Assembly: GCA_016933335.1 (NCBI GenBank)
Contig: JAFGBD010000072.1
Coordinates: 1-64,000 of the forward strand
Source: Bacteroidales bacterium
GTDB taxonomy: Bacteria; Bacteroidota; Bacteroidia; Bacteroidales; UBA10428
DNA: 64,000 nucleotides
Direction: 5' to 3'
Below are positions 8,826-18,440 of the stretch, piece by piece. The notes below the pieces were generated by a model. The model was given only the letters and a program-made list of their open reading frames with translations, had not been told where the DNA came from and searched no databases. Position 1 is the first letter of the stretch, and each line of letters opens with the position of its first letter. A program made the translations under genes and the position numbers.

Positions 8826-10532
8826 TCAGTCGCTAAAAAAATAATCATAGAGATTCTGCCTGGGAAAATCCAAAGCTTTACCGGGAATTTCCGGCTTAAG
8901 CTTCAACCAGGTACCATCATAAATTATACTGTCACTGAGCCTGGAATATTTTCCATCGGTTCTTTCAAGAAATATCGTATTACCGGGTTGAAGCTCAACC
9001 ATTTCCCTGTCATAGTATAAAAAAGGGTATCGCGGCTTATAAAAGATCTTTCCGTTGACTGTGGTGATTTCCCCAAAAGGATTTTTTTCATCAATGATAA
9101 GCCTTGGATTGGTTTCCCAGCTATCAGGAAACCTGAATAAATCTTCAAGTACAACCGGGTCTGACCAGGAATGGCTGTAAATATATTCTGTTTCCGGCAA
9201 ATCTTCCCGGTCAACAACAATGGCTGTTCCTTCTTCAAGATCAGGACAAAGCTCAACGACCTGCCGCCAGAAATCCTTTTGTATTTCCCAGCTTTTCATG
9301 AAATCTTTTTGTATGACCCTGCCGTAACCAATTAAAAATGACAAAACCAATGAAATAATGATTGTAAAGACATGTCTCAGATTATATTTTCTTAAAACAA
9401 AATAAAGCAAATAGAAAAACCCCCCGAACATAACAGCAGAACTGATACTGGCCGGTAAATGAACACTTGTTTCACGGCCTGTCAAAGCAATGGGAGGATA
9501 GTGTATGGCTGAAAGCAGGTATGAGAATACAAGCATAATCCCTCCCAATACAATTGCTTTCAGTGAAATCTTTACATCCTCATCAAGGAAGACCTTTACG
9601 GTAATTACCCTTGATTTCAGGTTTATAAGAGATGAAGTGCGTGAAAATGTATCTGTCTTCAATAAAAAATGGAAGAAAATGAATAAAAGAATAAAGGAGG
9701 GTAATATAAAAATGATAGTGATTTTAATGCCAGCCAATGCTTTCACAGCCGCATTTAAATATGAAAACACAGATACGACAGGCCCTATTAACAATGCTTT
9801 CAGTGTTTTAAACAATGCATCGGATATAACTACCTCTTCAAGTCGTGCTTCTTTAAATATTTTACGAGACATAAATACCAGTATAATAATCAATGCAAAC
9901 ACAAATGCATGTCTGATCTGCCTCCAGATATATTCTTTCTCTCTCCATTTAATGTTGGCAAAGGCCGGTGCGAAAAAAAACGGCAGAAAAGCTGTTTCGT
10001 ATGTTATAAGTGAAAGGGCAGCGATAAAATATGACAAGATAAATTTCTTGTTCAGGAACAGCAGCAAGCCTGTCATAAGAAACAAAACAGAGATCTGTAG
10101 CTGGTATGCATGTATCAGTAATGCTTTTGTGGTATCCATGGGTGCAAGAAGAAAGAGTAATGCCGTAAACAAAGACAGAATAAAAGGGAAGGTTTTTTTT
10201 ATTACCAGGTAAAGCAGGTATCCGTTTGTAGTTACGATGATCAGACCAAACAGATAGACAGCAGGCATTCCCCCCAGGTTGTACATTGCATTGGCAAGAA
10301 CAAATGGCAGGGCAAATCCGAGAATCCTGCCCTCGGGATTACTGTTAAAGACCCACTTAATGTGTTCAATTATCTGTGCAAAGGTTGAATTGCAGGGGTC
10401 GGCAATGAAATAGTAATCATCCTCGTATAATCCAAATCTGTTAAATGAAAAATAGTATGCTGTAAATGTAAGCAGAAGTAAAGCAATATAGACAAAAACC
10501 CCATTCTCCGGTGTTAGTTTGAATTTCTTCAT
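8826..10532 (-). CDS. Multi-pass membrane protein, probable GT-C-type glycosyltransferase
   Basis: A 568-residue protein with about 10-11 hydrophobic helices up to residue ~410 and a hydrophilic C-terminal domain of ~160 residues. The first loop after helix 1 contains LYEDDYYFIADP. An acidic pair in that position is the hallmark of GT-C enzymes using polyprenyl-phosphate sugars (PMT/ArnT/GtrC-like). It is followed by NPEGRILGFALPF. No closer family is recognised. The neighbour supplying lipid-linked sugar (GtrB-like GT2) lies immediately convergent, as in O-antigen-modifying gtr pairs, although there the genes are co-directional. An alternative is a membrane protein of unrelated function. The upstream 287 bases are shared with the LamG cargo gene. 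Confidence 0.6.
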   Translation of the reverse strand: MKKFKLTPENGVFVYIALLLLTFTAYYFSFNRFGLYEDDYYFIADPCNSTFAQIIEHIKWVFNSNPEGRILGFALPFVLANAMYNLGGMPAVYLFGLIIVTTNGYLLYLVIKKTFPFILSLFTALLFLLAPMDTTKALLIHAYQLQISVLFLMTGLLLFLNKKFILSYFIAALSLITYETAFLPFFFAPAFANIKWREKEYIWRQIRHAFVFALIIILVFMSRKIFKEARLEEVVISDALFKTLKALLIGPVVSVFSYLNAAVKALAGIKITIIFILPSFILLFIFFHFLLKTDTFSRTSSLINLKSRVITVKVFLDEDVKISLKAIVLGGIMLVFSYLLSAIHYPPIALTGRETSVHLPASISSAVMFGGFFYLLYFVLRKYNLRHVFTIIISLVLSFLIGYGRVIQKDFMKSWEIQKDFWRQVVELCPDLEEGTAIVVDREDLPETEYIYSHSWSDPVVLEDLFRFPDSWETNPRLIIDEKNPFGEITTVNGKIFYKPRYPFLYYDREMVELQPGNTIFLERTDGKYSRLSDSIIYDGTWLKLKPEIPGKALDFPRQNLYDYFFSD

Positions 10533-10819
10533 AATCGTATGCGCTTTATATTTTTATAATTATTAATCAAACAGGAAAGTCATCTTACATTCTATACATG
10601 ATTAACTGAACCGGACTCCAGAAAGAGTTATTCTTCATTGGTATAATAATTTCTTTTGTTTATCTTTCTTTTATTAACATTCATAAAATGTATCTTGTCT
10701 GTGAACTCAAATTGACGTAATTTCACGCAGGATTTGAACAAAATAATGTAATAAATATAACATATACAGTTATTCTGCGTAAGAACGAAAGTACACAAAA
10801 TGTCTAATAAATTAAATAC

Positions 10820-13800
10820 ATGATTATGAAAAAAATTAATACAGTGTTTTTTCTTTTGCTTGTCAGCTTTGCTTTTATATCCAACCAGATCAAGGCTGAC
10901 ATCGTATATACAAGCACTCCCGATTCGACAGCATCGGTTGGTGAGTCATACAGCTACCAGGTTACCGTTTCACATGATGGTACAAACCTGCAGTTCAGCC
11001 TGGTTGAAAAACCAGCAGGAATGACCATTGGCCAGACTTCAGGTTTGATCAGCTGGACTCCGGCCGCTATAGATCAGGGAGGAATAGTCGTTGTAAAGGC
11101 AACCAACTCTACCACTCCCGAGGGAAAATTACAGACATATTTTATCTATTTATCGGATGCCATTGAATGTCCCCAGGGACTTACATCATACTGGAAACTG
11201 GACGAAGCGGAGGGCCCGGTTTATCATGACTATGTCAGCGGACATGATGCCTATCATGGAGGCAGTGCATTTACTCTATATGACACCATCAGTGATGTGG
11301 TTGATAACTGCCAGGTATTCAAACCTGCCGGTGATGAAGATCAGTTTTTAACTGTTAATGAGGTAGAAGATTTTAACTGGTCAGAGGAGGATACTTTTGC
11401 CATTTCGCTGTGGTTTAAATGGACAGGTGAAAAACATGGGAACGATAACCAGATGCTTGTTGGCAGGGGAGACGGTAATAGATTTATTGTTTTGGGAATA
11501 AGGTATTATGACCCTGAAACTCTTCTTCCGGTACCCAACCAGCTTATATTTACGATGAATGACGGAAATGGGCATTCATATATGGTTACCTCATGGGATG
11601 GCATTCATGAACTGGATACTGAATGGCATCATGCTGTTGCCGAATTTATCGGCAAACCGAATGGTCAGGCCCAGCAGTTAAATTTATATTACGATAAAGT
11701 TAATGTTGGCGGTGATACCGAATACTTTGATAGTTTTGAAATGGATACAACCAACAAACTCGGCATAGGATACTGGGATGCTTACGGCATACAGAACCGT
11801 TCTCCGTTTACCGGCAAGATGGATGAAATTTTGATTTATAATAAGGCACTTGGTCAATCTGGCGTCAATTCGATATACAACGATGGTATTGCGCATAAAC
11901 CGCATTGCAAACCAGGTAATTACGCACCCGTCATTACTTCAACACCACCCGATACAATTAATGAAGACATTCCTTTGAGCTATACATTAACTTACCGGGA
12001 ACTTGATGCAACGGATGTGGTTACGAAGTCAGTTAAGATCATACCATCATGGATGTCTTTCAGTCCTGCAACCGGTGAATTATCCGGTATGCCTCTCAAT
12101 TCGCATGTCGGTGATACTGTTGTAAGCCTGGCAATTAATGATGGTCATGTTGAAATTGTACAGACCTTTACTTTAACAGTGAAGAATACCAATGATCCCC
12201 CTGTTAAAACATCTACAGCTCCGACAACAGTTAATGAGGATGTAATGTACACATATACATTCACTGCCGAGGATGAAGATATCGGAGACCAGTTGACATT
12301 ATCCATCCAGGGTACTTTACCTTCATGGCTGAATTTTGTAGATAACGGAGACGGAAGCGGTGTACTGAGCGGCACACCTACCAATGATGCTGTTGGAACC
12401 GACCCGTTCAGGAATTATACAGTTGTGATCCGGGCAACCGATAAAGCAAGTGCATATGTTCAGGAAAACTTCACCATCAGGGTGAATAATATCAATGATG
12501 CTCCGGTCATTACCGGACAGGTGGCTGTTTCGACTGACGAAGATGTAGCATTATTGATCTCACTCGATCATCTGGTTGTAACCGATGTGGATGACGTGTA
12601 TCCTACAGATTTTACATTGAATGTTCAGAACGGATTGCATTATACAAGATCAGGCAATACAATTACACCGGAACTGAATTACAGCGGAGAACTTACTGTA
12701 CCTTTATCCATTTCCGATGGTGACAGTATCAAGAATTATAACCTGACAGTAACCGTCAATCCGGTCAACGATCCGCCGGTTTTCCAGTCCACACCGGTGG
12801 TTACTGCAAAAGAAAGGTTACCGTATTCTTATACCTTCATTGCAACGGATGTTGACGATGCTACCCTCTCCTATGACTATGATAAGAAGCCTGTGTGGAT
12901 ATCATTCACAAGCTCGGCTGCCGGAGGCAGTATTTTCGGAACTCCCGGCAATACTGACGTCGGAACTGATTCGGTTGTCATCAAGGTTACTGATTCAAAA
13001 GCCACAACATACCAGAAATTCACCATAACGGTAACCAACGAGAATGATCCGCCTTCATTCACATCCATACCTGTTACAACCGGTGATGATTATGAATTGT
13101 ATGTTTATAAGCTTTTGGCTGAAGATCTTGATGCCGGTGATGTTCTGACCTTTTTTGGCGAAATAATGCCTTCATGGCTGAATATTGTTACCGAGAACGA
13201 TACAGCCAGGCTGAAAGGAACTCCGTTATACAACCAGACAGGCGATAACCCGGTAAAGATAGGAGTTACAGACAGTTACGATACAACCTATCAAAGTTTC
13301 ACAATAGTGGTTGGTAATAATAATACATTACCTGTTGTGGTATCGGATCCTGATGACAGTGTTGAAGTAAATCAGCCTTATGCTTATCAGCTTGTTGTCA
13401 CTGATGTCGATGAGGATGATGAGATTACTATTACTCCAACAACAATACCACAATGGCTGAACTATGATCCGGGAACAAAGATCTTAAGCGGACTGCCTGA
13501 TAATTCGGTAAGTTACCTGAACAATGTCGTTTTTACAATAGGTGATGGCAGGGGAGAAATAACACATTCATTCACTATTAAGGTAAAGGGTGTTAACAGT
13601 CTGAATGATTATTCAATGAGTAATGCATTGGTAAAGAACCTGTATCCCGTTCCTGTTAGAGATGAAATGACCATTGAACTTGCCGATTCACAACCCTGTA
13701 TATTCCAGTTGATAGACCTCAATGGTAAGGTTCTCAGAAATATCGATCTTCTGGATCAGAACAGGATATCTGTTGATGTTTCAGACCTTTATCCGAATGT

Positions 13801-13861
13801 TTATATTTTCAAAGTAATTAAAGGCACTGAATTACAGGTTGGTAAAATAATTGTTGAATAG
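10820..13861 (+). CDS. T9SS-secreted protein: LamG domain plus cadherin/Ig-like repeats
   Basis: A 1013-residue exported protein. The start may be 10820 or, giving a cleaner MKKINTVFF signal peptide, 10826; the peptide ends near residue 27. Order: a putative-Ig (He_PIG-like) domain about 28-112; a LamG/concanavalin-like domain about 118-362 (TSYWKLDEAEGP ... WHHAVAEF ... GKMDEILIYNKAL); then six tandem cadherin-like/He_PIG domains about 366-930. Each of these is joined by an N-D-P-P-type linker and carries PSWLxF ... GxLSGTP. The C-terminal ~75 residues (LYPVPVRDEMTIE ... YPNVYIFKVIKG) form a type A sorting domain, so it should cross the outer membrane by T9SS and stay on the surface. Likely an adhesin or glycan-binding protein; no catalytic site seen. 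A strong terminator follows. Confidence 0.85.
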   Translation: MIMKKINTVFFLLLVSFAFISNQIKADIVYTSTPDSTASVGESYSYQVTVSHDGTNLQFSLVEKPAGMTIGQTSGLISWTPAAIDQGGIVVVKATNSTTPEGKLQTYFIYLSDAIECPQGLTSYWKLDEAEGPVYHDYVSGHDAYHGGSAFTLYDTISDVVDNCQVFKPAGDEDQFLTVNEVEDFNWSEEDTFAISLWFKWTGEKHGNDNQMLVGRGDGNRFIVLGIRYYDPETLLPVPNQLIFTMNDGNGHSYMVTSWDGIHELDTEWHHAVAEFIGKPNGQAQQLNLYYDKVNVGGDTEYFDSFEMDTTNKLGIGYWDAYGIQNRSPFTGKMDEILIYNKALGQSGVNSIYNDGIAHKPHCKPGNYAPVITSTPPDTINEDIPLSYTLTYRELDATDVVTKSVKIIPSWMSFSPATGELSGMPLNSHVGDTVVSLAINDGHVEIVQTFTLTVKNTNDPPVKTSTAPTTVNEDVMYTYTFTAEDEDIGDQLTLSIQGTLPSWLNFVDNGDGSGVLSGTPTNDAVGTDPFRNYTVVIRATDKASAYVQENFTIRVNNINDAPVITGQVAVSTDEDVALLISLDHLVVTDVDDVYPTDFTLNVQNGLHYTRSGNTITPELNYSGELTVPLSISDGDSIKNYNLTVTVNPVNDPPVFQSTPVVTAKERLPYSYTFIATDVDDATLSYDYDKKPVWISFTSSAAGGSIFGTPGNTDVGTDSVVIKVTDSKATTYQKFTITVTNENDPPSFTSIPVTTGDDYELYVYKLLAEDLDAGDVLTFFGEIMPSWLNIVTENDTARLKGTPLYNQTGDNPVKIGVTDSYDTTYQSFTIVVGNNNTLPVVVSDPDDSVEVNQPYAYQLVVTDVDEDDEITITPTTIPQWLNYDPGTKILSGLPDNSVSYLNNVVFTIGDGRGEITHSFTIKVKGVNSLNDYSMSNALVKNLYPVPVRDEMTIELADSQPCIFQLIDLNGKVLRNIDLLDQNRISVDVSDLYPNVYIFKVIKGTELQVGKIIVE

Positions 13862-13870
13862 GTATATATT

Positions 13871-13908
13871 GAATCCCGCCTGGTATGCATGCAGGCGGGA
13901 TTCTTTTT
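13871..13908 (+). terminator. Rho-independent terminator after the LamG cargo gene
   Basis: A perfect 12-bp stem is formed by GAATCCCGCCTG (13871-13882) and CAGGCGGGATTC (13892-13903). The loop is nine bases and five T residues follow. It lies ten bases after the stop codon. Confidence 0.92.
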
Positions 13909-14015
13909 ACTTCCTATTTGATGTTAGTGCGCAATTTCATTGGACTGCAATTCATAATAACAACATAAAAATCTCAAAAAGTAATTTTAAAATTTTCTGT
14001 AAGATTTGGTGAATA

Positions 14016-16736
14016 ATGATGACGGTAAGGAAGCTTAACAAGGTCTTTGGTGTTTTTATACTAACAGTTACTGGTTTAACAGGGTTATATTCCCAGGAAG
14101 AACCGTTGTTCATACTCCCGCTGGGAAATTCCATAACATATGGAAGCAAAAACGGAGAAACGGGAGATCCCGGATATTTTGTTTCATACAGATACAAGTT
14201 ATACCAGCTTCTGAACCAGGCTGGTTATGATTTTGACTTTATCGGTCATCATTCATCCGGTTATTCGGTATTTTCAGATGCCAGCAACGGAGGTTTTCCT
14301 GGTATCAGAGACAATGAACTTGCAAATGTTTTGCAAACCGGCATTGACCCGAGAAAACCAACCACCATAACCCCGGGACCTTATTTAAATTATATCTCAC
14401 CTGATATGATCCTGCTTCATATCGGGACAAATGATGTTCGTGACGGACAATGGGCAGATGCCTCACCCATCGGAGATATACTGGATGCTGTAGATACATA
14501 TGAAACAACCTCCGGCAAGCCGGTATTGGTATTGGTGTCGCAAATAATCAGTTTTAAAGCCACCTTCGGAGAGTGTAATATATTTGATAATCTTAATAAT
14601 TATAACTCGCAGATCACAACAATAGTAAATAACCGTATTGCAGGGGGCGATAAGCTTATTCTTGTTCCAATGCAATGTGGAGCAGATATTAACTATAACA
14701 GCGACATGGCGGATGACCTTCATCCAAATTCATCCGGAGAAGATAAGATGGGCATCAAGTGGTTTGAGGTTATCGACAACATCAATTCCGCTCCTGTTGT
14801 AACTGATATTCCTGATCAGTCAGAACCTGAAGGCCAGAGCTTCACACAAATTAACCTTGATAATTATATCTCAGACGCCGAAGACATTGATGCTGATATC
14901 AGCTGGTCCATCCAACCGGGGAATCCCCAGTATTTGAATGTATCAATAAATTCGCAACGGATTGCAACAATCACCCCCAAAGACAGTCAATGGAACGGAT
15001 CGGAGACTATTACATTTATTGCTACTGATAATGGGAAATATATTACAAAACTTAAGAAATCAGCACAGGATGCTGTTACATTTACAGTAACTCCTGTAAA
15101 TAATCCACCGGTCATTCTTTCTCAAAAGACATCGGTAAGCGTGGTGGAGGACAAAACCGTGGAAATCTTGCTATCGCATCTGAATGTTTATGATAGTGAC
15201 AGTGATCCCGGAGATCTATCCCTGATTGTCCAGGATGGCACCAACTATACCCATACAGAAAACATTGTCAAACCTGATTCAAATTTAAACGGACAAATAA
15301 ATGTGAATGTCGTTGTCAGTGATGGAATCGGCCAGAGCGATGTATTTCCAATGGTTGTTGATATTATTCCTGTTAATGATCCTCCGGTTATTACCGGGCA
15401 AACCCCCATATCGATCCAGGAGGAATCACAGATTGAAATCCTTAAATCTTATGTTTCAGTTACTGATGTTGACAATGATTATCCATCCCAGCATACATTG
15501 ATTGTTAATGACGGTTTGAATTACACCCGGACGGGAAACACGGTTAAACCCAATGAAAATTACTTTGGAACACTTTCAGTACCCGTTAAGGTACAGGATC
15601 CATATGAAGCCAGCCAGGTTTATAACTTCTCGATAGAAGTCACAAACCTGGAGGATCCCCCGCAAATTACACTTCCGGTCAACCTTGAGGCAAATGAAGG
15701 GGAATTGTATTATGAAAGAATACTGGTAAGTGATCCTGACAGCAACCAGGTAACCATCAGCAGTGTTTCTTTGCCGGGATGGCTGAATCTGAGTCCAAAT
15801 CCGGGTGAGTTATACGGCACACCCGGAAATGAGAACATCGGGGATAATTACATCACGGTAAGAGCATATGATGGAACCTACACTGTCGACACCACATTCA
15901 TCATTAAAGTCACCAATACCAATGATCCTCCTGTTTTCACCTCCACCCCTGTTACAGATGGTGACGATTATGAAGAATATTACTATAAACTGACAGCTAT
16001 TGATCCGGACGATGATCCTTTAACACTTATCGCCATTACAATTCCAAGATGGGCATCCTTTAATAAAAATACCGGTGAGCTTACAGGCATGCCAAAATAC
16101 AATGATCCAGGTGAATACATGGTCAAGCTTTGTGCCTCAGATGGAATTGAAGATACCATCCAACAGTTTACCATAACGGTAACCAACAGGAATGATACAC
16201 CAAAAATTGTGTCAGTACCCCGCTTAATCAATAAGATAAACCAGAGTTATACTTATGTATTCAAAGCAACAGACCCGGATGAAGATGATATACTCACCTA
16301 TATTTGTTTGAAAAAACCGTCATGGTTGAGTTTCGTTGCATCTTCCGGTATCATGTTCGGGATCCCGTCCGAGAATGATGTCGGGGATCATGATATATCC
16401 CTGGCAGTCTCCGATTCAAAAGTTACTGTCACTCACAATTTTACTCTGAAAGTGGTTACAGGTACTTCAGTGGATGACATTAGAACTGAAGAACTTCAGA
16501 TATACCCTGTTCCTGCCAATCGTGAACTGAATCTGAGGATAGGAAATCTTAACTCTGACGGATTCATTGAATTTACAGATATGCAGGGCAAAATTCACCT
16601 GAAGTCAGAACTTCCTTTTTCCAATGGTCATGCCAGAATTGATCTTAATCATATGCCCTCAGGCATATATCTGTTCAGAATCAGTTTTGGAGACAGGATT
16701 TATTCGGGTAAGATTATCATTAACAGGCGTTTGTGA
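14016..16736 (+). CDS. T9SS-secreted SGNH hydrolase with cadherin/Ig-like repeats
   Basis: A 906-residue secreted enzyme. The signal peptide ends near residue 27 (GLYSQ). The SGNH/GDSL domain (about 28-250) has the nucleophile motif LPLGNSITYG with Ser39 (Asn in place of the GDS Asp). It also has GIRDNEL, HIGTNDVRD with Asn139, and DDLHPNSSG giving the Asp234-x-His236 pair. The triad therefore looks complete, and deacetylation of a glycan is plausible. Six cadherin-like domains follow (about 258-815). Two of these (VITGQTPIS and FTSTPVTDGDDYE types) closely match domains in the preceding LamG protein. A type A sorting domain (IYPVPANRELNLRI ... MPSGIYLFRI) ends it. It has its own 5' region after the preceding terminator. 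Confidence 0.85.
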   Translation: MMTVRKLNKVFGVFILTVTGLTGLYSQEEPLFILPLGNSITYGSKNGETGDPGYFVSYRYKLYQLLNQAGYDFDFIGHHSSGYSVFSDASNGGFPGIRDNELANVLQTGIDPRKPTTITPGPYLNYISPDMILLHIGTNDVRDGQWADASPIGDILDAVDTYETTSGKPVLVLVSQIISFKATFGECNIFDNLNNYNSQITTIVNNRIAGGDKLILVPMQCGADINYNSDMADDLHPNSSGEDKMGIKWFEVIDNINSAPVVTDIPDQSEPEGQSFTQINLDNYISDAEDIDADISWSIQPGNPQYLNVSINSQRIATITPKDSQWNGSETITFIATDNGKYITKLKKSAQDAVTFTVTPVNNPPVILSQKTSVSVVEDKTVEILLSHLNVYDSDSDPGDLSLIVQDGTNYTHTENIVKPDSNLNGQINVNVVVSDGIGQSDVFPMVVDIIPVNDPPVITGQTPISIQEESQIEILKSYVSVTDVDNDYPSQHTLIVNDGLNYTRTGNTVKPNENYFGTLSVPVKVQDPYEASQVYNFSIEVTNLEDPPQITLPVNLEANEGELYYERILVSDPDSNQVTISSVSLPGWLNLSPNPGELYGTPGNENIGDNYITVRAYDGTYTVDTTFIIKVTNTNDPPVFTSTPVTDGDDYEEYYYKLTAIDPDDDPLTLIAITIPRWASFNKNTGELTGMPKYNDPGEYMVKLCASDGIEDTIQQFTITVTNRNDTPKIVSVPRLINKINQSYTYVFKATDPDEDDILTYICLKKPSWLSFVASSGIMFGIPSENDVGDHDISLAVSDSKVTVTHNFTLKVVTGTSVDDIRTEELQIYPVPANRELNLRIGNLNSDGFIEFTDMQGKIHLKSELPFSNGHARIDLNHMPSGIYLFRISFGDRIYSGKIIINRRL

Positions 16737-16754
16737 TTTCTGTCGAAATTTTTT
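16736..16754 (+). terminator. Weak hairpin plus T-run after the SGNH cargo gene
   Basis: ATTTC-TGTC-GAAAT forms a 5-bp stem that begins at the last base of the stop codon. It is followed by T residues to 16754. The stem is short and A/T-rich, so it may be only a partial terminator. Confidence 0.3.
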
Positions 16755-16982
16755 ACATGGAATGTATTTATCTGTATTGATAAGTGATCAGGATTTCTAT
16801 ATACCTGGATTGCAAGTGTTATTTTATATTGCGTATTGATTGAAGAATCTGTTCGCAAAAACCAATGAGGACTTTACCTACATAAATCTGATGTTTATAA
16901 AAATTTAAAAAATTGTAATAAATATTTTACAACCTTTGCCTCTTTATAATGTATAAAATGGTGTTGTCAAAAAATTAAATAT

Positions 16983-18422
16983 ATGCTTTTTAATTCACTG
17001 GAATTTATCTTCTTCTTCCCGATTGTTGTTGCCCTGTATTTTGCACTTAACCCGAAATACAGGTGGATCATGCTGTTGCTGGCAAGCTATTATTTTTACA
17101 TGTGCTGGAATTACAAATACGTGGTATTGATTCTCTTCACTACTACAGTAAATTATTTTGCCGGGATGGGTATTGGAACGACCAGCAGTAAATTCCGAAA
17201 AAATCTATATCTGGTGCTGGGCGTTAGTTCCAGCCTGCTGGTGCTTTTTTTCTTCAAATATTTTAATTTCTTTGGTGATTCTGTTAATTATTTGTTTTCC
17301 AGGTTTAATATTTTTTACCGTATTCCGGCTTATGACGTATTATTACCTGTGGGTATTTCTTTTTTCACCTTCCAGACCTTAAGCTATACAATCGATATTT
17401 ACTTCGGTAAAGAAAAAGTCGAATATCACTTTGGTATTTTTGCCCTTTTTGTTTCGTTCTTTCCCCAGCTGGTTGCAGGACCCATTGAAAGATCAACCAA
17501 TCTTCTGCCCCAGTTTAAAAAAGAGAATAAACTTTCTTACAACAATATACGGGACGGACTTGTTTTCATCCTGTGGGGTTATTTTAAAAAAGTTGTCATA
17601 GCTGACAGGTTATCCGAATATGTCAATATTGTTTATAACAATCCGGAAAGTTTTGGAGGCTGGCATAACATCATTGCAACATTATTCTTCAGTTTTCAGA
17701 TTTATTGTGATTTCTCGGGATATTCAGACATTGCGATAGGTACTGCAAAAATGATGAGCATTGACCTGATGACCAATTTCAGACGACCGTATTTTGCAAT
17801 GAATATCCGTGAGTTCTGGAAAAGATGGCACATATCGCTTTCGACATGGTTTAAGGATTATTTTTACATCCCCCTGGGAGGAAACAGGGTATCCAGATCG
17901 AGGATGTATTTCAATTTATTTGTCACTTTCCTGTTAAGCGGTCTGTGGCATGGTGCAAACTGGACATTTGTTATCTGGGGTGCCTTACATGGATTTTATC
18001 TTATTTTTGCAATATGGACCAGGAATATCAGGGAAAAAATCAATCAGACTATCGGACTGACAAAACATCCCAATTTTCATAAATTCTGGCAAATCTGCAT
18101 CACTTTTCTCCTTGTATACTTTGCCTGGATCTTTTTCAGGGCAAATTCTCTGAGCGATGCTGTTTTAATTATCAAAAGAACATTTGATTTTACTATGTCA
18201 ACTGATTTGAATCTATACAGGATAAGCTCCGAATTTTACATAGCAATTGCAAGTATCATCTTTTTGTTTATAACTGAACTGATGATCGAGTATTTCCACC
18301 TGACAGATAAAATTAAGTTAATGCCGCGGGTAATTAAATATGCCATGCTGATGATCATGCTGGCATCAATATTTGTTATCGGAGTATGGGAGGAAGTGGA
18401 TTTTCTGTATTTTCAGTTTTAA
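16983..18422 (+). CDS. MBOAT-family membrane O-acyltransferase (AlgI/DltB-like)
   Basis: A 479-residue polytopic protein of the membrane-bound O-acyltransferase family. These enzymes carry acyl groups, usually acetyl, across the inner membrane for esterifying cell-wall or exopolysaccharides. Evidence: the N-terminal MLFNSLEFIFFFPIVVALYF typical of AlgI-type proteins; PVGISFFTFQTLSYTID; FFPQLVAGPIERSTNLLPQF; FWKRWHISLSTWFKDY; and LSGLWHGANWTFVIWG, where His323 is the invariant catalytic His. About 10-12 hydrophobic segments. Two SGNH partner genes follow directly (first gap 9-18 bases), the standard arrangement for AlgI/AlgJ-X, PatA/PatB or DltB/DltD systems. The polymer acylated is most likely the one made by this locus (inference). 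Confidence 0.92.
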   Translation: MLFNSLEFIFFFPIVVALYFALNPKYRWIMLLLASYYFYMCWNYKYVVLILFTTTVNYFAGMGIGTTSSKFRKNLYLVLGVSSSLLVLFFFKYFNFFGDSVNYLFSRFNIFYRIPAYDVLLPVGISFFTFQTLSYTIDIYFGKEKVEYHFGIFALFVSFFPQLVAGPIERSTNLLPQFKKENKLSYNNIRDGLVFILWGYFKKVVIADRLSEYVNIVYNNPESFGGWHNIIATLFFSFQIYCDFSGYSDIAIGTAKMMSIDLMTNFRRPYFAMNIREFWKRWHISLSTWFKDYFYIPLGGNRVSRSRMYFNLFVTFLLSGLWHGANWTFVIWGALHGFYLIFAIWTRNIREKINQTIGLTKHPNFHKFWQICITFLLVYFAWIFFRANSLSDAVLIIKRTFDFTMSTDLNLYRISSEFYIAIASIIFLFITELMIEYFHLTDKIKLMPRVIKYAMLMIMLASIFVIGVWEEVDFLYFQF

Positions 18423-18440
18423 TCTTTTGAAGTGGTGATG

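Noticed and set aside
9505-10212. A 235-codon open frame on the plus strand opposite the GT-C-like gene
   Set aside because: Low-complexity Asn/Ser/Lys translation without motifs; the opposite strand encodes a coherent membrane protein. It is a shadow frame.
16624-16839. A small open frame overlapping the end of the SGNH cargo gene and running into the intergenic region
   Set aside because: It begins out of frame within a conserved sorting domain, is Cys/Leu-rich with no signal or motif, and has no independent start context.
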